NCBI GenBank assembly: GCA_030151565.1
Contig: JASLDM010000033.1
Location: 1 to 64,000, forward strand
Source of the DNA: Flavobacterium sp.
Lineage (GTDB): Bacteria; Bacteroidota; Bacteroidia; Flavobacteriales; Flavobacteriaceae
Reading direction: 5' to 3'
Length of the DNA stretch: 64,000 bases
The notes below the pieces were generated by a model that did no database searches, was not told the origin of the DNA, and saw nothing but the letters and a program-made list of their open reading frames with translations. Positions 52,389 through 61,679 of the stretch are shown one piece after another (the stretch's first letter is position 1; the number at the start of each line of letters is the position of its first letter). A program made the translations under genes and the position numbers.

Positions 52389-53504
52389 ATGATTACAATA
52401 AAAGAAGCTAAAAGCGACAAAGAGTTAATGGACTTTGTAAAATTCCCATTCTCACTATATAAAAACAACGATTACTGGGTACCTCCAATCATCAAAGAAG
52501 AGTTTAAAAGCTTTAACCCTAAAAATGACATCTTCAAAAGCGTAGATGTTCACTTCTATTTAGCCTACAAAGACAACCAATTAGTGGGTCGTGTAGCGGC
52601 TTCGATAAACTGGACCGAAGTAAATGAACTCCACAAACCAAAGGTTCGTTTTGGATGGCTTGAAATGATCGACGACTTGGAAGTAACTAAAGCCCTCTTA
52701 GATAAAGTTACAGAGCTTGGTACAAACAACAAGCTTAAATACATTGAAGGCCCAATGGGCTTTTCAAACATGGACAAAGCTGGGATGCTTACTCAAGGCT
52801 TTGACTATATTGCTACAATGATCGGTATTTACAACCCTGAATACTATCCAAAACACCTAGAACAACTAGGTTTTAAAACGGAAGCAGAGTGGCTAGAATA
52901 CAAATTAGATATCAAGTCTTTTGATCCTCGAAAAATAAACACACTTTCAGGATTGATTGCCAAACGCTATGAGGTAAGTTTATTAAAGTTCAAATCCATT
53001 AAGGAACTACTTCCGTATGTGGATGAGATGTTTGCTTTACTAAATAAAACCTACGCCGATTTACAAAGTTTTGTACCGATTCAACAATTCCAAATTGAAC
53101 ATTACAAAAAACAATATCTAAACTTCATCCATCCCGATTACATCTCTTGTGTAATGGATAAAGACCACAAGATGATTGCTTTTGCTATTACAATGCCTTC
53201 TTTCTCAAAAGGGTTTCAAAAAGCAAATGGAAAGCTATTCCCTTTTGGCTTTTTGCACTTATTAAAAGCAATGAAAAAGAATAATCACGCCGAATTTTAT
53301 TTAATAGGCATCGATCCCATTTATCAAAACAAAGGTATAAACGCTTTAATATTCAAAGAAATATACGACAATTTTACGAAAAATGGAATTACAGAAATTG
53401 AAACCAACCCCTTACTTGTAGAAAACAATAAAATTCAGCAATTATGGAAAGAGTTCAACCCAATTATCCACAAACGCAGAAAAACCTTTAGAAGAGATTT
53501 ATAA
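52389..53504 (+). CDS. Large GNAT-fold acetyltransferase-like protein
   Basis: A 371-residue protein with a GNAT-like acetyl-CoA site region in the C-terminal half (YLIGIDPIYQNKGINALIFKEI, matching the Q/RxxGxG/A-type turn) and a conserved N-terminal half (YKNNDYWVPPIIKEE, GPMGFSNMDKAGML). Homologues are sometimes labelled GTP cyclohydrolase in databases, but the sequence does not support that. Substrate unknown. Last gene of the three-gene operon, ending in a terminator. Confidence 0.75.
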   Translation: MITIKEAKSDKELMDFVKFPFSLYKNNDYWVPPIIKEEFKSFNPKNDIFKSVDVHFYLAYKDNQLVGRVAASINWTEVNELHKPKVRFGWLEMIDDLEVTKALLDKVTELGTNNKLKYIEGPMGFSNMDKAGMLTQGFDYIATMIGIYNPEYYPKHLEQLGFKTEAEWLEYKLDIKSFDPRKINTLSGLIAKRYEVSLLKFKSIKELLPYVDEMFALLNKTYADLQSFVPIQQFQIEHYKKQYLNFIHPDYISCVMDKDHKMIAFAITMPSFSKGFQKANGKLFPFGFLHLLKAMKKNNHAEFYLIGIDPIYQNKGINALIFKEIYDNFTKNGITEIETNPLLVENNKIQQLWKEFNPIIHKRRKTFRRDL

Positions 53505-53507
53505 ATA

Positions 53508-53541
53508 AAAAACGGAAGCAAATGCTTCCGTTTTTTTTGTT
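53508..53541. terminator. Bidirectional terminator after the acetyltransferase gene
   Basis: AAAAACGGAAGCA/TGCTTCCGTTTTT with a short loop. It also lies just past the 3' end of the convergent racemase gene. Confidence 0.88.
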
Positions 53542-53571
53542 TTAAAACAATACTCTAGCTGAAGGCTTGAA

Positions 53572-54642
53572 TTACTCCAAGCGCTTATCTACATAATCGG
53601 AATTCATAATTCTCAAAATCCCCATATAATCCATTTCAAAAGGAATTAAATCACCTACTTTAATATTCTGGGTATTATCTCCAAGGTCAATAACAATCAT
53701 ATCTGAACTTGCCCCAACCAGCGACATAGATCGATCTACAGGAGTTATATGCTCCACTTCAATATCCAATAATCCCAAATCAATTATAGCTCTATAATTG
53801 GTACTTCCCTTCCATTCAGGATCAAATGTAGCTTTCTCACCTGTCATATTCAATCCTATTTCCCCCTCAGGCATCATTGGTTTTTCGTGTAACTCAATTA
53901 CCTCAGCATACAACTTAAACACATCGTGATTCATACCAGGATACTGTGAATTATCATACGCATTCGTTCCTAAAAACAACGTTTCACCAATTCTAAAATG
54001 ATTGATCGATTGCGGAATAGTTCCATCCAAAATCAAGGGAATAGTTACGGATGCACCACCAGAAATATACTTAATCTTTCTATTGAACTTAAGTTCTATA
54101 AGCTGCTTATAAAGTGACAATTGTATTAATTTGTCATTATTTGGAAGCACTCCATACATACACGTTAAGTTAGTCCCTAACCCAATGATTTCAATGTTGG
54201 GCAATTCAAATACTTTTTCATAAAAAGTAATTAAATCCTCTCTCAAAACACCCTCCCGAAGCTCGCCAAGTTCCACCATAATAACTATATGATGCATTTT
54301 ATTCTGACGTCCAGCTTCTTCAGAAAGCAACTTTATGGTAGCTAATTCGGTATTAAAACTAATGTCTGCAAAAGCAACAATTTGAGGAATACTTCGCTTA
54401 GGCGGAGGTTTTATATAAATGGTTTCTACCTTGGGATTAATCTTCTTGATCATCTCTAAATTAGACCCCCTAGAATCACAAACTTGCTTAGGATTAAGCT
54501 TTAAGAGCTGCTCCAAAAACAATTCGTTTCCACAAAGCAACTTAGCAACCGCAGCCCACTCTATATCGTGTTTACCAAACATTTCAGTTAGGTTATCAAA
54601 GTTTGCTTTTAATTTCTCACTATTTAAGGTTATAAATGCCAT
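53572..54642 (-). CDS. Alanine/ornithine racemase-like PLP enzyme
   Basis: A 356-residue fold-type III PLP protein of the Ala_racemase_N family, ornithine racemase (Orr)/YhfX branch. The PLP lysine is Lys34 in WAAVAKLLCGN. Barrel features include CDSRGSNLEMIKKI, VELGELREGV (the GxLREGV signature) and GGASVTIPLI, with the C-terminal half giving a beta domain. It is encoded two bases after a GNAT gene. An amino-acid racemase acting on alanine, ornithine or a related substrate is likely; the exact substrate is not known. Confidence 0.85.
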   Translation of the reverse strand: MAFITLNSEKLKANFDNLTEMFGKHDIEWAAVAKLLCGNELFLEQLLKLNPKQVCDSRGSNLEMIKKINPKVETIYIKPPPKRSIPQIVAFADISFNTELATIKLLSEEAGRQNKMHHIVIMVELGELREGVLREDLITFYEKVFELPNIEIIGLGTNLTCMYGVLPNNDKLIQLSLYKQLIELKFNRKIKYISGGASVTIPLILDGTIPQSINHFRIGETLFLGTNAYDNSQYPGMNHDVFKLYAEVIELHEKPMMPEGEIGLNMTGEKATFDPEWKGSTNYRAIIDLGLLDIEVEHITPVDRSMSLVGASSDMIVIDLGDNTQNIKVGDLIPFEMDYMGILRIMNSDYVDKRLE

Positions 54643-54644
54643 AT

Positions 54645-55088
54645 CTATTTTGTCAATCGCATTTCTAAATACTTATTTTCAAATCCTAATTTCTCATACA
54701 GCTTTTTCGCTGGGTTTTGAGGCTCTACGTGCAGTGCAATTGAGCCTTTTGCTTTTGCAATAGCTGCTTCAATCAACTTTCTACCAATTCCTTGTCCACG
54801 CTGTGCCGCATCAGTTGCAATATATACCAAGATATGCTCTGGTATAAAATCAGCCATTAACGTATCGAGTATTACTGTTATTCCAACTATTCTATTTTCT
54901 GTATTTTTAGCGATTAGAAGAAAACCTCCAGGCTTGTTCTCCATCCCTAAAGAAAAGTGCAAAGCTTTTAAAATATCTGCTCTTTGATCTCCATACTCTT
55001 CTAAGTGAGTGACCAAAAAATCAGCATAGCTTTCAATTTCTGTTTCGGTTGGTAAATTTGTAGGTGTTTTCTGTTCTATTTGAATCAT
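54645..55088 (-). CDS. GNAT N-acetyltransferase
   Basis: A 147-residue GNAT protein with the acetyl-CoA motif A block (VYIATDAAQRGQGIGRKLIEAAI, with RGQGIG as the pyrophosphate loop) and motif B (LHVEPQNPAKKLYEKLGFEN). It directly precedes the racemase gene by two bases. The pairing suggests that the acetyltransferase acts on the racemised amino acid, for instance to acetylate a D-amino acid, but this is inference. Confidence 0.85.
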   Translation of the reverse strand: MIQIEQKTPTNLPTETEIESYADFLVTHLEEYGDQRADILKALHFSLGMENKPGGFLLIAKNTENRIVGITVILDTLMADFIPEHILVYIATDAAQRGQGIGRKLIEAAIAKAKGSIALHVEPQNPAKKLYEKLGFENKYLEMRLTK

Positions 55089-55782
55089 TTTAACTTTTTT
55101 TCAAGCTGCTTACGCGGAAAAGATAAACCTCTAAAAACTTTGAATATTTTTTGTGTTTTTTTGATGCTTGGATTATGTAAAAATGCATCAACAAAGAAAA
55201 AAGGAAATAAGCTATTAGTTACGTAAACAAGCTTATTAATATTTGTAATAAGCCACAAAGTTACAAAAAAATAAACAAAAAAGTATAATTACTGATTTAT
55301 TCGCTAAAAAATATCAAAAAACACAGCTAAAAGTACATTTCTAAATTCCTCTTTAAAAATTAAAAAGAAAACCAATATAGATCATTTTTAAACATATACT
55401 CAGCTGTAAAAAACCATTTTAGTTCCTGATCAATACCTCCCGATCAAGAGTCTAATATTTACCAAAAATATTCTATGTCAATTAGCTGTAATTACTCCGT
55501 AATTCGTTCACATAAGAGACCTTAAGGTGAGGTATTCACGAGGTATTTACAAACAATCACTATACACACCCCTATCCAGCCCTTTGTTTATAAGGGTTTA
55601 CAAAGAATCACTTTAACACTAAATTACTTGATTGAGCATCCGCTATTAAGGTTTTCAAAAACTAAAACACTGTTTTACTGCACACTAATCCAACATAACC
55701 ACCAAATAAAGAACTAAGTCCAAATGGCTTTAAAATTTAGATCTAAAAAACAACCTCTTGTATGTAGCTACATTAAATAGAA
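55089..55782. other. Intergenic region without a gene; short repeats and hairpin
   Basis: No coding signal is seen. Structures: an 8-bp hairpin GCTTATTA/TAATAAGC at 55231-55253, and a direct repeat of 16 bases with two mismatches (55549-55564 and 55600-55615, type ACAAAnAATCACTnTA). A period-12 pair GTGAGGTATTCAC / GAGGTATTTAC lies near 55526-55550, related in part to the complement of 21583-21605. A 12-base palindrome ATGTAGCTACAT lies at 55762-55773. Confidence 0.5.
55549..55615. repeat. Pair of 16-base direct repeats
   Basis: ACAAACAATCACTATA and ACAAAGAATCACTTTA, 51 bases apart start to start, with a CCCTTTGTTTATAAGGG inverted segment between them. Function unknown. Confidence 0.45.
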
Positions 55783-55812
55783 AAGGCAATTTCTACGTTT
55801 AGAAATTGCCTT
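55783..55812 (-). terminator. Terminator of the CBS-domain gene
   Basis: A perfect 12-bp stem AAGGCAATTTCT/AGAAATTGCCTT with a 6-base loop, lying just past the stop codon of the minus-strand gene. Confidence 0.85.
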
Positions 55813-55835
55813 GATATCACCCTTGTTTAGAACGC

Positions 55836-56252
55836 TTAATATTGTTCTAAAAAATAATTTAATAAGTCTGTTGTAGTAATGATTCCTTTTAACTCTTCCT
55901 TTTCAACTACCGGAAGTGAGTGAAAGCTATGTTTAGCAAGAGTTTGCGTCACTTCTTTTATAGTTTCATTTGGCGATACTGTAACCAGAGTTTTTGCCAT
56001 AATTTGCGGAATTGAATACATATCATACACAATAGAAGAAACTGAATCTTCATCATCATTCACATCTGCATAACTAATTTTCAACAAATCAGAATAGCTC
56101 AACACTCCCAACAACTTCTTTCCTTCAACAACTGGTATATGTCTTATTTTATGCTTTCTAAACAAGTCTTCAGCTTCATACAAAGTCTGTTTTGGATTTA
56201 AAGTGATTAAATCTACAGTCATAATTTCTGCAATTGGAACATTTTGTTTCAT
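55836..56252 (-). CDS. CBS-domain protein
   Basis: A 138-residue protein made of a tandem pair of CBS motifs (about residues 8-62 and 78-136), with HIPVVEGKKLLGVLSYSDLL and HSLPVVEKEELKGIITTTDLL as the matching strand-helix ends. Such Bateman modules bind adenine nucleotides and regulate other proteins. No enzymatic domain is fused. Alone, with its own terminator. Confidence 0.9.
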   Translation of the reverse strand: MKQNVPIAEIMTVDLITLNPKQTLYEAEDLFRKHKIRHIPVVEGKKLLGVLSYSDLLKISYADVNDDEDSVSSIVYDMYSIPQIMAKTLVTVSPNETIKEVTQTLAKHSFHSLPVVEKEELKGIITTTDLLNYFLEQY

Positions 56253-56392
56253 AATATATTAAATTTTAAAAATATCTTTCAATCCGATAAACACGTCACA
56301 CTTTCAGCAATAACCGCCGTATAACAAAGCTTTTCTCTCTACTTAAATTTACAATAAATATTCAAATCCACTTCTGAATAAAATCATAATAT

Positions 56393-57622
56393 TTATAAAT
56401 AAATCATTGCTTGCACCGCAAAAACATCATCTTGAACACGCGCTCTTCCAATGCGCTTCTGATACTCTATGGTAAGTTTTGCATTACGCCCATCTACAAA
56501 CCAATTCCCTCCAAAACGCAGTTCTTGAGCCGCTTTGTCTAAATGATTGAAATCACGATAAGAATATGATGCATAAGGCTGTAAACGGTTTTTATAAGGC
56601 GATTCGCCTTCTTTAACGCGTTTGGGAATCATATATCCCAAATGCGCATAATACTGACTTCCATTACCTACCACAGTAGCATATCCATAATCATCACCCA
56701 ATTTAGAATATTGATAAGACGTATAGGCAGATAATGACGCATTGGAATAACCTATAGGCGCATCATAAAATACATCTACTGCAATATGATTGGCATTCTT
56801 TGTTTTTAACACTGATGCGTCATTTTTAGCAATCCCATTAGGATGCATTGAAAACCCTGCACCTATATTAAAAATTCGCTTAGCTCCGAGGTAAGTTGTT
56901 GCAAAATAGGGTAACAAATTAGATTCTGAATCAAAAAACTCATAAGCAAAATAACCTTCATACACATAGCGTCCTTTATCAAGAAGTGCTTTACCCAAAT
57001 ATTTCTCCTCTCCCTCATTCAAAACCGTTTCACGTCCACCATCTAAGGTATTCACAGCAGCATCATTAATTGCTACGCGGTAATTCACCTTGCCAAAGCG
57101 TCCTTTTCCATACACCCCTAAGTTCATCCCCAACTGATTTGTCAATCCCATAGTACTTATAGATCCTCTGTTATTATCTAAAGCCATTGAATTCATCGAA
57201 CTCGAGCTATTTAAGCGACTTATTCCATTCCAGAAATGCAAACCTGCTCCCAAATGAAAATTAGGCGCTAAACGATACTGAACCACCATCTCCATCAACT
57301 TGATGCTATTCTCTTTGCTTTTACCCGTAGGTGACAAACCTTCTGCATTAAGATTATTCAATCCCATATTTGCCATAATAAACAACTTATCACCTAGCTC
57401 AGAATACATACGCACTCGAGCCCGCCTAATCATAAAGCCATCCCTTGCGTGACCTCCTTCATAGTCTACAAAACGAAATTGACTGTACAAATTCGTATTC
57501 AAATACTTTGAACCATCTTCGTTAAACTTAACGGTATAACCACCATCATACTCCGAGGCAGATTGAGCCAGTGTATGCAGTGAAAACCCAACTAAAAACA
57601 ACCAAATTACTAACCTTTGCAT
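56393..57622 (-). CDS. Porin-like outer-membrane protein
   Basis: A 409-residue exported barrel protein. Signal peptide 1-19 (ending TLAQ). Many alternating strands follow, including FRFVDYEGGHARDGFMIRRARVRM near the N-terminus, as in phosphate-selective porins O and P, and the C-terminal strand ends VQAMIYL. It is probably a substrate-selective porin; the anion selectivity of the family cannot be confirmed. No regulatory sequence is recognised upstream apart from a box one base off consensus. Confidence 0.82.
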   Translation of the reverse strand: MQRLVIWLFLVGFSLHTLAQSASEYDGGYTVKFNEDGSKYLNTNLYSQFRFVDYEGGHARDGFMIRRARVRMYSELGDKLFIMANMGLNNLNAEGLSPTGKSKENSIKLMEMVVQYRLAPNFHLGAGLHFWNGISRLNSSSSMNSMALDNNRGSISTMGLTNQLGMNLGVYGKGRFGKVNYRVAINDAAVNTLDGGRETVLNEGEEKYLGKALLDKGRYVYEGYFAYEFFDSESNLLPYFATTYLGAKRIFNIGAGFSMHPNGIAKNDASVLKTKNANHIAVDVFYDAPIGYSNASLSAYTSYQYSKLGDDYGYATVVGNGSQYYAHLGYMIPKRVKEGESPYKNRLQPYASYSYRDFNHLDKAAQELRFGGNWFVDGRNAKLTIEYQKRIGRARVQDDVFAVQAMIYL

Positions 57623-58129
57623 ATTCCTAAATTTAATACTTAAAGATACGGAGAATAGTCAAAGAAAACACAGCCAAACCTCAATATTGCCGCTGTTTAT
57701 TTTCAATAAAAACTAGATGCCAGAACACAACACCACAACCACAAACAGATGTAAAAGCAATACTCTATAATTTTGTTCTATCTCAGGAACTCCTTTGCTT
57801 TGCGCATTTAATTCAAAAGGTTAAGTAGATTCTTTTATCAACCTACCCTATCTTGCATTTCAATACCGTTTACCTCAACATCAGCTTGTTCCTTTTATAT
57901 CAATTTAAAAAAAATCAGTACCTTTATAAAACGCAATACAATAAAGTGTCTTTTTTAGTAGTTTATCTAAAAACACTTTTAAATAAAAACCCGAATTCCT
58001 TTTCTGAATAACGTCTGCTTGAGCACGAAAATGCTTTTAAAACAACAGTTTCAAATTCAGTTCAAAATTGCTTAAAGCAGGGAATTTCAATAAATATTTA
58101 ACTTAAAATAAACATCAAAACCTCCTTAA
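57623..58129. other. Intergenic region with one imperfect hairpin
   Basis: No gene seen in these 507 bases between divergent porin and peroxidase genes. A hairpin pairing AAAGTGT...TTTTTAG with CTAAAAACACTTT is found at 57943-57979, with one bulge and no following T-run. Confidence 0.5.
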
Positions 58130-58726
58130 ATGATCAAGAGAATCGTACTTTTAAGTAGCTTATTTTTAACCCTAACAGCATTGGGACAAAATAACAAAAC
58201 CCTTACAAATTCAGCCACTATGACAGAAAAAACAAAACAAAATAAAACGATTTACTCCTTTAAAGTAGAAGATATTAACGGTGAAGAATTTGATTTCTCC
58301 ACTTTAAAAGGAAAGAAAATAATGATTGTGAATACCGCTTCGGAATGTGGACTCACTCCACAATACAAGCAACTGCAAAGTCTTTACACCGAATTTGAAA
58401 ACAAGAACTTTGTTATTGTCGGATTCCCCGCAAATAACTTTGGAGCACAAGAACCTGGTTCTAATGAAGAAATCGCACAATTCTGCGAAGCAAACTTTGG
58501 AGTTAGTTTCCCAATGATGGCTAAAATATCTGTAAAAGGAAAAGATATGCACCCACTCTATGCATTTTTAACGCAAAAGAAAAAAAATGGATTAGCAGAT
58601 AGTGAAGTAGAATGGAATTTTCAAAAATACCTAATTGATGAAGAAGGCCACTTGGTAAAAGTAATTAACCCTCGAATTTTACCAACAGATACAGAAATCA
58701 AAGATTGGATCAAAGGTTCAAACTAG
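58130..58726 (+). CDS. Glutathione peroxidase-family thiol peroxidase, exported
   Basis: A 198-residue GPx-fold protein. A signal peptide at 1-20 ends ALGQ. The peroxidatic Cys73 (not selenocysteine) is in NTASECGLTPQY. GFPANNFGAQEPGSNEEI contains the conserved Gln, and WNFQKYLID the conserved Trp. Cys-GPx proteins usually use thioredoxin rather than glutathione. Acts in the periplasm if the leader is cut. Starts at ATG 58130; downstream menD is separate. Confidence 0.9.
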   Translation: MIKRIVLLSSLFLTLTALGQNNKTLTNSATMTEKTKQNKTIYSFKVEDINGEEFDFSTLKGKKIMIVNTASECGLTPQYKQLQSLYTEFENKNFVIVGFPANNFGAQEPGSNEEIAQFCEANFGVSFPMMAKISVKGKDMHPLYAFLTQKKKNGLADSEVEWNFQKYLIDEEGHLVKVINPRILPTDTEIKDWIKGSN

Positions 58727-58766
58727 AATATAGACGTGCTTTGCAGCTTTTAAAAGCTTTGTTTTG

Positions 58767-58774
58767 TATCTTTG
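58767..58774 (+). promoter_or_regulatory. -7 box (TATCTTTG) of menD
   Basis: An exact TAnnTTTG match 16 bases before the ATG at 58791. A TTTG 23 bases upstream could be the -33 element. Confidence 0.6.
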
Positions 58775-58790
58775 GGTTTTATTTATTCTT

Positions 58791-60455
58791 ATGATATATC
58801 CCGAAATACCTCTTGCGCAGAGTATTCTTGAAATCTGCAAAGCACATCATATCCAACATATTGTAATTTCTCCCGGATCGAGAAATGCTCCTTTAACAAT
58901 TGGTTTTGCTAGTGACCCGTATTTTAAATGCTATAGTATTGCAGACGAACGTGCTGCTGCTTTTTTTGGCTTAGGGATAGCTCAACAACAAAATTATCCT
59001 GTTGCTCTAGTTTGCACCTCTGGCTCTGCCTTATTAAATTACTACCCTGCTGTAGCCGAAGCATTTTACAGCCAAATCCCTTTGGTAGTAATCTCTGCAG
59101 ATCGTCCGACATCTAAAATAGATATTGGAGATGGACAAACCATACGTCAGCGAAATGTATACGACAATCATATTGTATATAGTGCTAATTTGAGTGAAGA
59201 AGCTGGTAGTGAGAACGACACTTTAATTACTACTGCTTTAAAAAAGGCTGTGGAAGCACAAGGTCCCGTACACATCAATGCGCCTTTTGAAGAGCCACTA
59301 TACAACACGGTAGATAAACTCAGTATTGCCGTACCAGAAGCTGCGCTACTCCACAAAGCCGCTTTACCTCATTTATCGATTGCAGCTTACCAGAGCACTT
59401 GGGAGCAATCTGCTAAAAAATTAATACTCGTAGGGGTTTGTGCTCCCAATACACTAGATCAAGAACTTATTGATTTTCTAGCAAAAGACCGTTCAGTCGT
59501 TGTATTAACTGAAACAACTTCCAATTTACATCACCCTCATTTTGTAGCACATATTGATCGTTTTATTACTCCTTTTACAACAGATGATTTTAAAAACTTT
59601 CAACCAGACTTATTAATCACATTTGGAGGAATGGTGGTGTCGAAACGAATAAAAGCATTCTTAAGAACATATCAGCCCAAACATCATTGGCATTTAGATC
59701 CTTTACGCCATTACAACACCTTTGGTTGTTTAACAGCTGCTATACAAACCACACCCAACATCTTCTTTCGCAAACTACGTGAAGCATCTCTTGCTGCAAC
59801 CGTGCCAACTAATTATCAGGAACAAGCACTCCAATTAATGGACTTACGAGATAAAGCGCATCGTAAGTTTATAGAAACGATCCCTTTTTCGGATATGATG
59901 GTTTACGAGAAAATATTTAAAAACCTCCCTAAAAATAGCCAATTACAAATAAGCAATAGTGCAGGAATTCGATACGCCCAACTTTTTAATCTAGATGCCA
60001 GCATTGAAATGTTTTGCAATAGAGGTACCAGCGGTATTGACGGCAGTACTTCTACAGCTATAGGGGCTTCGGTAGGCTCAACCAGACAAACACTATTAAT
60101 TACTGGCGATATAAGCTTCTTTTACGACAATAATGCTTTGTGGAATAATTACATTCCAAAGAACTTTAAAATTATCTTATTAAACAATCAAGGTGGTGGT
60201 ATCTTTAGAATTTTACCAGGTCATAAAGAAACTCCTGTATTCAATACGTACTTTGAAACCACACATCAGCTTACAGCTGAACATTTGGCAAAGATGCACG
60301 GATTTCAGTATTTGGTTGCAGACAAAGCAGAAACACTAGATCAGCAACTTGATCTATTATGGAAAACAAACGATCAACCTTGTATTCTAGAAGTCCACAC
60401 ACCAACCACCACAAACAATGAAGTATTAAAATCGTACTTCAACAATTTGATTTAA
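58791..60455 (+). CDS. menD: SEPHCHC synthase MenD (menaquinone biosynthesis)
   Basis: A thiamine-diphosphate enzyme joining isochorismate and 2-oxoglutarate to make SEPHCHC, an early menaquinone step. 554 residues from ATG 58791. Motifs: HIVISPGSRNAPLT near residue 20, the conserved TSGSALLNYYPAVAEA and ADRP; the ThDP/Mg part is GDISFFYDNNALWNN. A longer frame starting with TTG at 58764 would begin before the promoter box and is rejected. Other men genes are not in the window. Confidence 0.95.
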   Translation: MIYPEIPLAQSILEICKAHHIQHIVISPGSRNAPLTIGFASDPYFKCYSIADERAAAFFGLGIAQQQNYPVALVCTSGSALLNYYPAVAEAFYSQIPLVVISADRPTSKIDIGDGQTIRQRNVYDNHIVYSANLSEEAGSENDTLITTALKKAVEAQGPVHINAPFEEPLYNTVDKLSIAVPEAALLHKAALPHLSIAAYQSTWEQSAKKLILVGVCAPNTLDQELIDFLAKDRSVVVLTETTSNLHHPHFVAHIDRFITPFTTDDFKNFQPDLLITFGGMVVSKRIKAFLRTYQPKHHWHLDPLRHYNTFGCLTAAIQTTPNIFFRKLREASLAATVPTNYQEQALQLMDLRDKAHRKFIETIPFSDMMVYEKIFKNLPKNSQLQISNSAGIRYAQLFNLDASIEMFCNRGTSGIDGSTSTAIGASVGSTRQTLLITGDISFFYDNNALWNNYIPKNFKIILLNNQGGGIFRILPGHKETPVFNTYFETTHQLTAEHLAKMHGFQYLVADKAETLDQQLDLLWKTNDQPCILEVHTPTTTNNEVLKSYFNNLI

Positions 60456-60495
60456 TTTTCAAGCAATTGCATTGGTTTAATTATAAAATATTATT

Positions 60496-60503
60496 TATAT
60501 TTG
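60496..60503 (+). promoter_or_regulatory. -7 box (TATATTTG) of the DUF2853 gene
   Basis: An exact TAnnTTTG match 22 bases before the ATG at 60526. Confidence 0.55.
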
Positions 60504-60525
60504 AGTTAATAAATTAAAAAAAATT

Positions 60526-60870
60526 ATGAGTAAAAGAGCTGAGTTAATCGAAAAATACGCTGCAGATTTAAAAGACAAATGCGGTGTAACTCCAAACATG
60601 GAATTATTAGAAAAAGTAACAATCGGATGTGGCCCTTCTATCTACAACAAAGATTCTTCTACGGTTGCTGCTTCTTCAGAATCTGAGTTAGCTACTGTAA
60701 AAAACAACTTTCTTATTAAAAAATTAGGTTTAGAAGACGGTCCTAAACTAGACGAAGCTATTGCTAAAGTTATGGAGCAATACGGATCTTCAAACAGAAA
60801 CAAATACCGTGCGGTTGTATATTACCTATTGACCGTTCACTTTAAAAAAGAAAGTGTTTACAATAAATAA
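60526..60870 (+). CDS. DUF2853-family protein
   Basis: A 114-residue, mainly helical, charged cytoplasmic protein of the DUF2853 family (SKRAELIEKYAADLKDKCG, then RNKYRAVVYYLLTVHF). Family function unknown. A good -7 box and a strong terminator frame it as a single-gene unit. Confidence 0.85.
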   Translation: MSKRAELIEKYAADLKDKCGVTPNMELLEKVTIGCGPSIYNKDSSTVAASSESELATVKNNFLIKKLGLEDGPKLDEAIAKVMEQYGSSNRNKYRAVVYYLLTVHFKKESVYNK

Positions 60871-60875
60871 TAATG

Positions 60876-60911
60876 AAAAAATCCCGAGTGTACTACTCGG
60901 GATTTTTTTTA
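60876..60911. terminator. Bidirectional terminator between DUF2853 and SIMPL genes
   Basis: AAAAATCCCGAGT/ACTCGGGATTTTT stem with a 5-base loop, A- and T-runs on the two sides. Confidence 0.92.
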
Positions 60912-60927
60912 TATCTGTTTAAAAGAA

Positions 60928-61626
60928 TTAATCTAAAACAAAACTGATCGACACATTCGAAACTACTTCTATTTCACCTACAGCTAAAGTTTCATCTAAG
61001 CCAGAAGAATCTGCTGAAGCCATTTGAGCTTTCAACATATAAGGTCTTGCAATTGGCGTTTGGTAACTCTGATCAGACACTACGATTGCCTTTCCTAATT
61101 TTTGTCCTAAAGCATTTGCATAATCCTCTGCTTTCTTACGGGCATCTTGTACTGCTTTTGTGCGCGCTTCTGTTTCATAATTTGCTGTTTTAGAAGATTT
61201 GAATTCAACACCTTCAATTTGGTTGATTCCAGAATCCATCAAGCCCATTACTAAGGCCTCGTATTTAGAAATATCCTTTAATGTAATTACAATCGTTTGA
61301 GAAGCTTGGTAATAATCTTTCTTCTTGTCGTAATCTCTGTTTTTATAAAGGTTGACACGTTGTGTTTGATAATCTTTTTCAGAAATCTTCATTCCCTTAA
61401 TAAAGCCAATCACTTTTGCGATTGCGGCATCGTTTGCTTTCTTAACAGAAGCGGCATCATCCCCTTTGTTTTCAACACCTACAGAAATCACGGCTTGATC
61501 TGGCGTAATACTCACTTTTCCTGTTCCATTAACGGAAATTTGAGGAGTGTTACTAGCTGGGTTATTTTGTGCAAACATCGCTACTGACATAAAAAGCGAT
61601 GCAAATAATACTGATAATTTTTTCAT
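60928..61626 (-). CDS. SIMPL-domain (DUF541) periplasmic protein
   Basis: A 232-residue exported protein. A signal peptide at 1-19 ends AQ, and the SIMPL/DUF541 domain follows (QISVNGTGKVSITPDQAVISVGVE, mid YQTQRVNLYKN). The family (E. coli YggE and others) is associated with stress tolerance and may form large oligomers. Single gene. Confidence 0.9.
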   Translation of the reverse strand: MKKLSVLFASLFMSVAMFAQNNPASNTPQISVNGTGKVSITPDQAVISVGVENKGDDAASVKKANDAAIAKVIGFIKGMKISEKDYQTQRVNLYKNRDYDKKKDYYQASQTIVITLKDISKYEALVMGLMDSGINQIEGVEFKSSKTANYETEARTKAVQDARKKAEDYANALGQKLGKAIVVSDQSYQTPIARPYMLKAQMASADSSGLDETLAVGEIEVVSNVSISFVLD

Positions 61627-61679
61627 AGTTTTAAAATATTTAATCGGTAATATTCAAGAATGATGCCAATTAAAAAAAG

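Noticed and set aside
52389..53504. Gene product as a GTP cyclohydrolase
   Set aside because: I see no cyclohydrolase motifs, whereas the C-terminal half has GNAT-like features.
58764..58790. Longer menD starting at TTG 58764
   Set aside because: This start overlaps the predicted promoter box at 58767-58774; the ATG at 58791 gives a normal MenD N-terminus.
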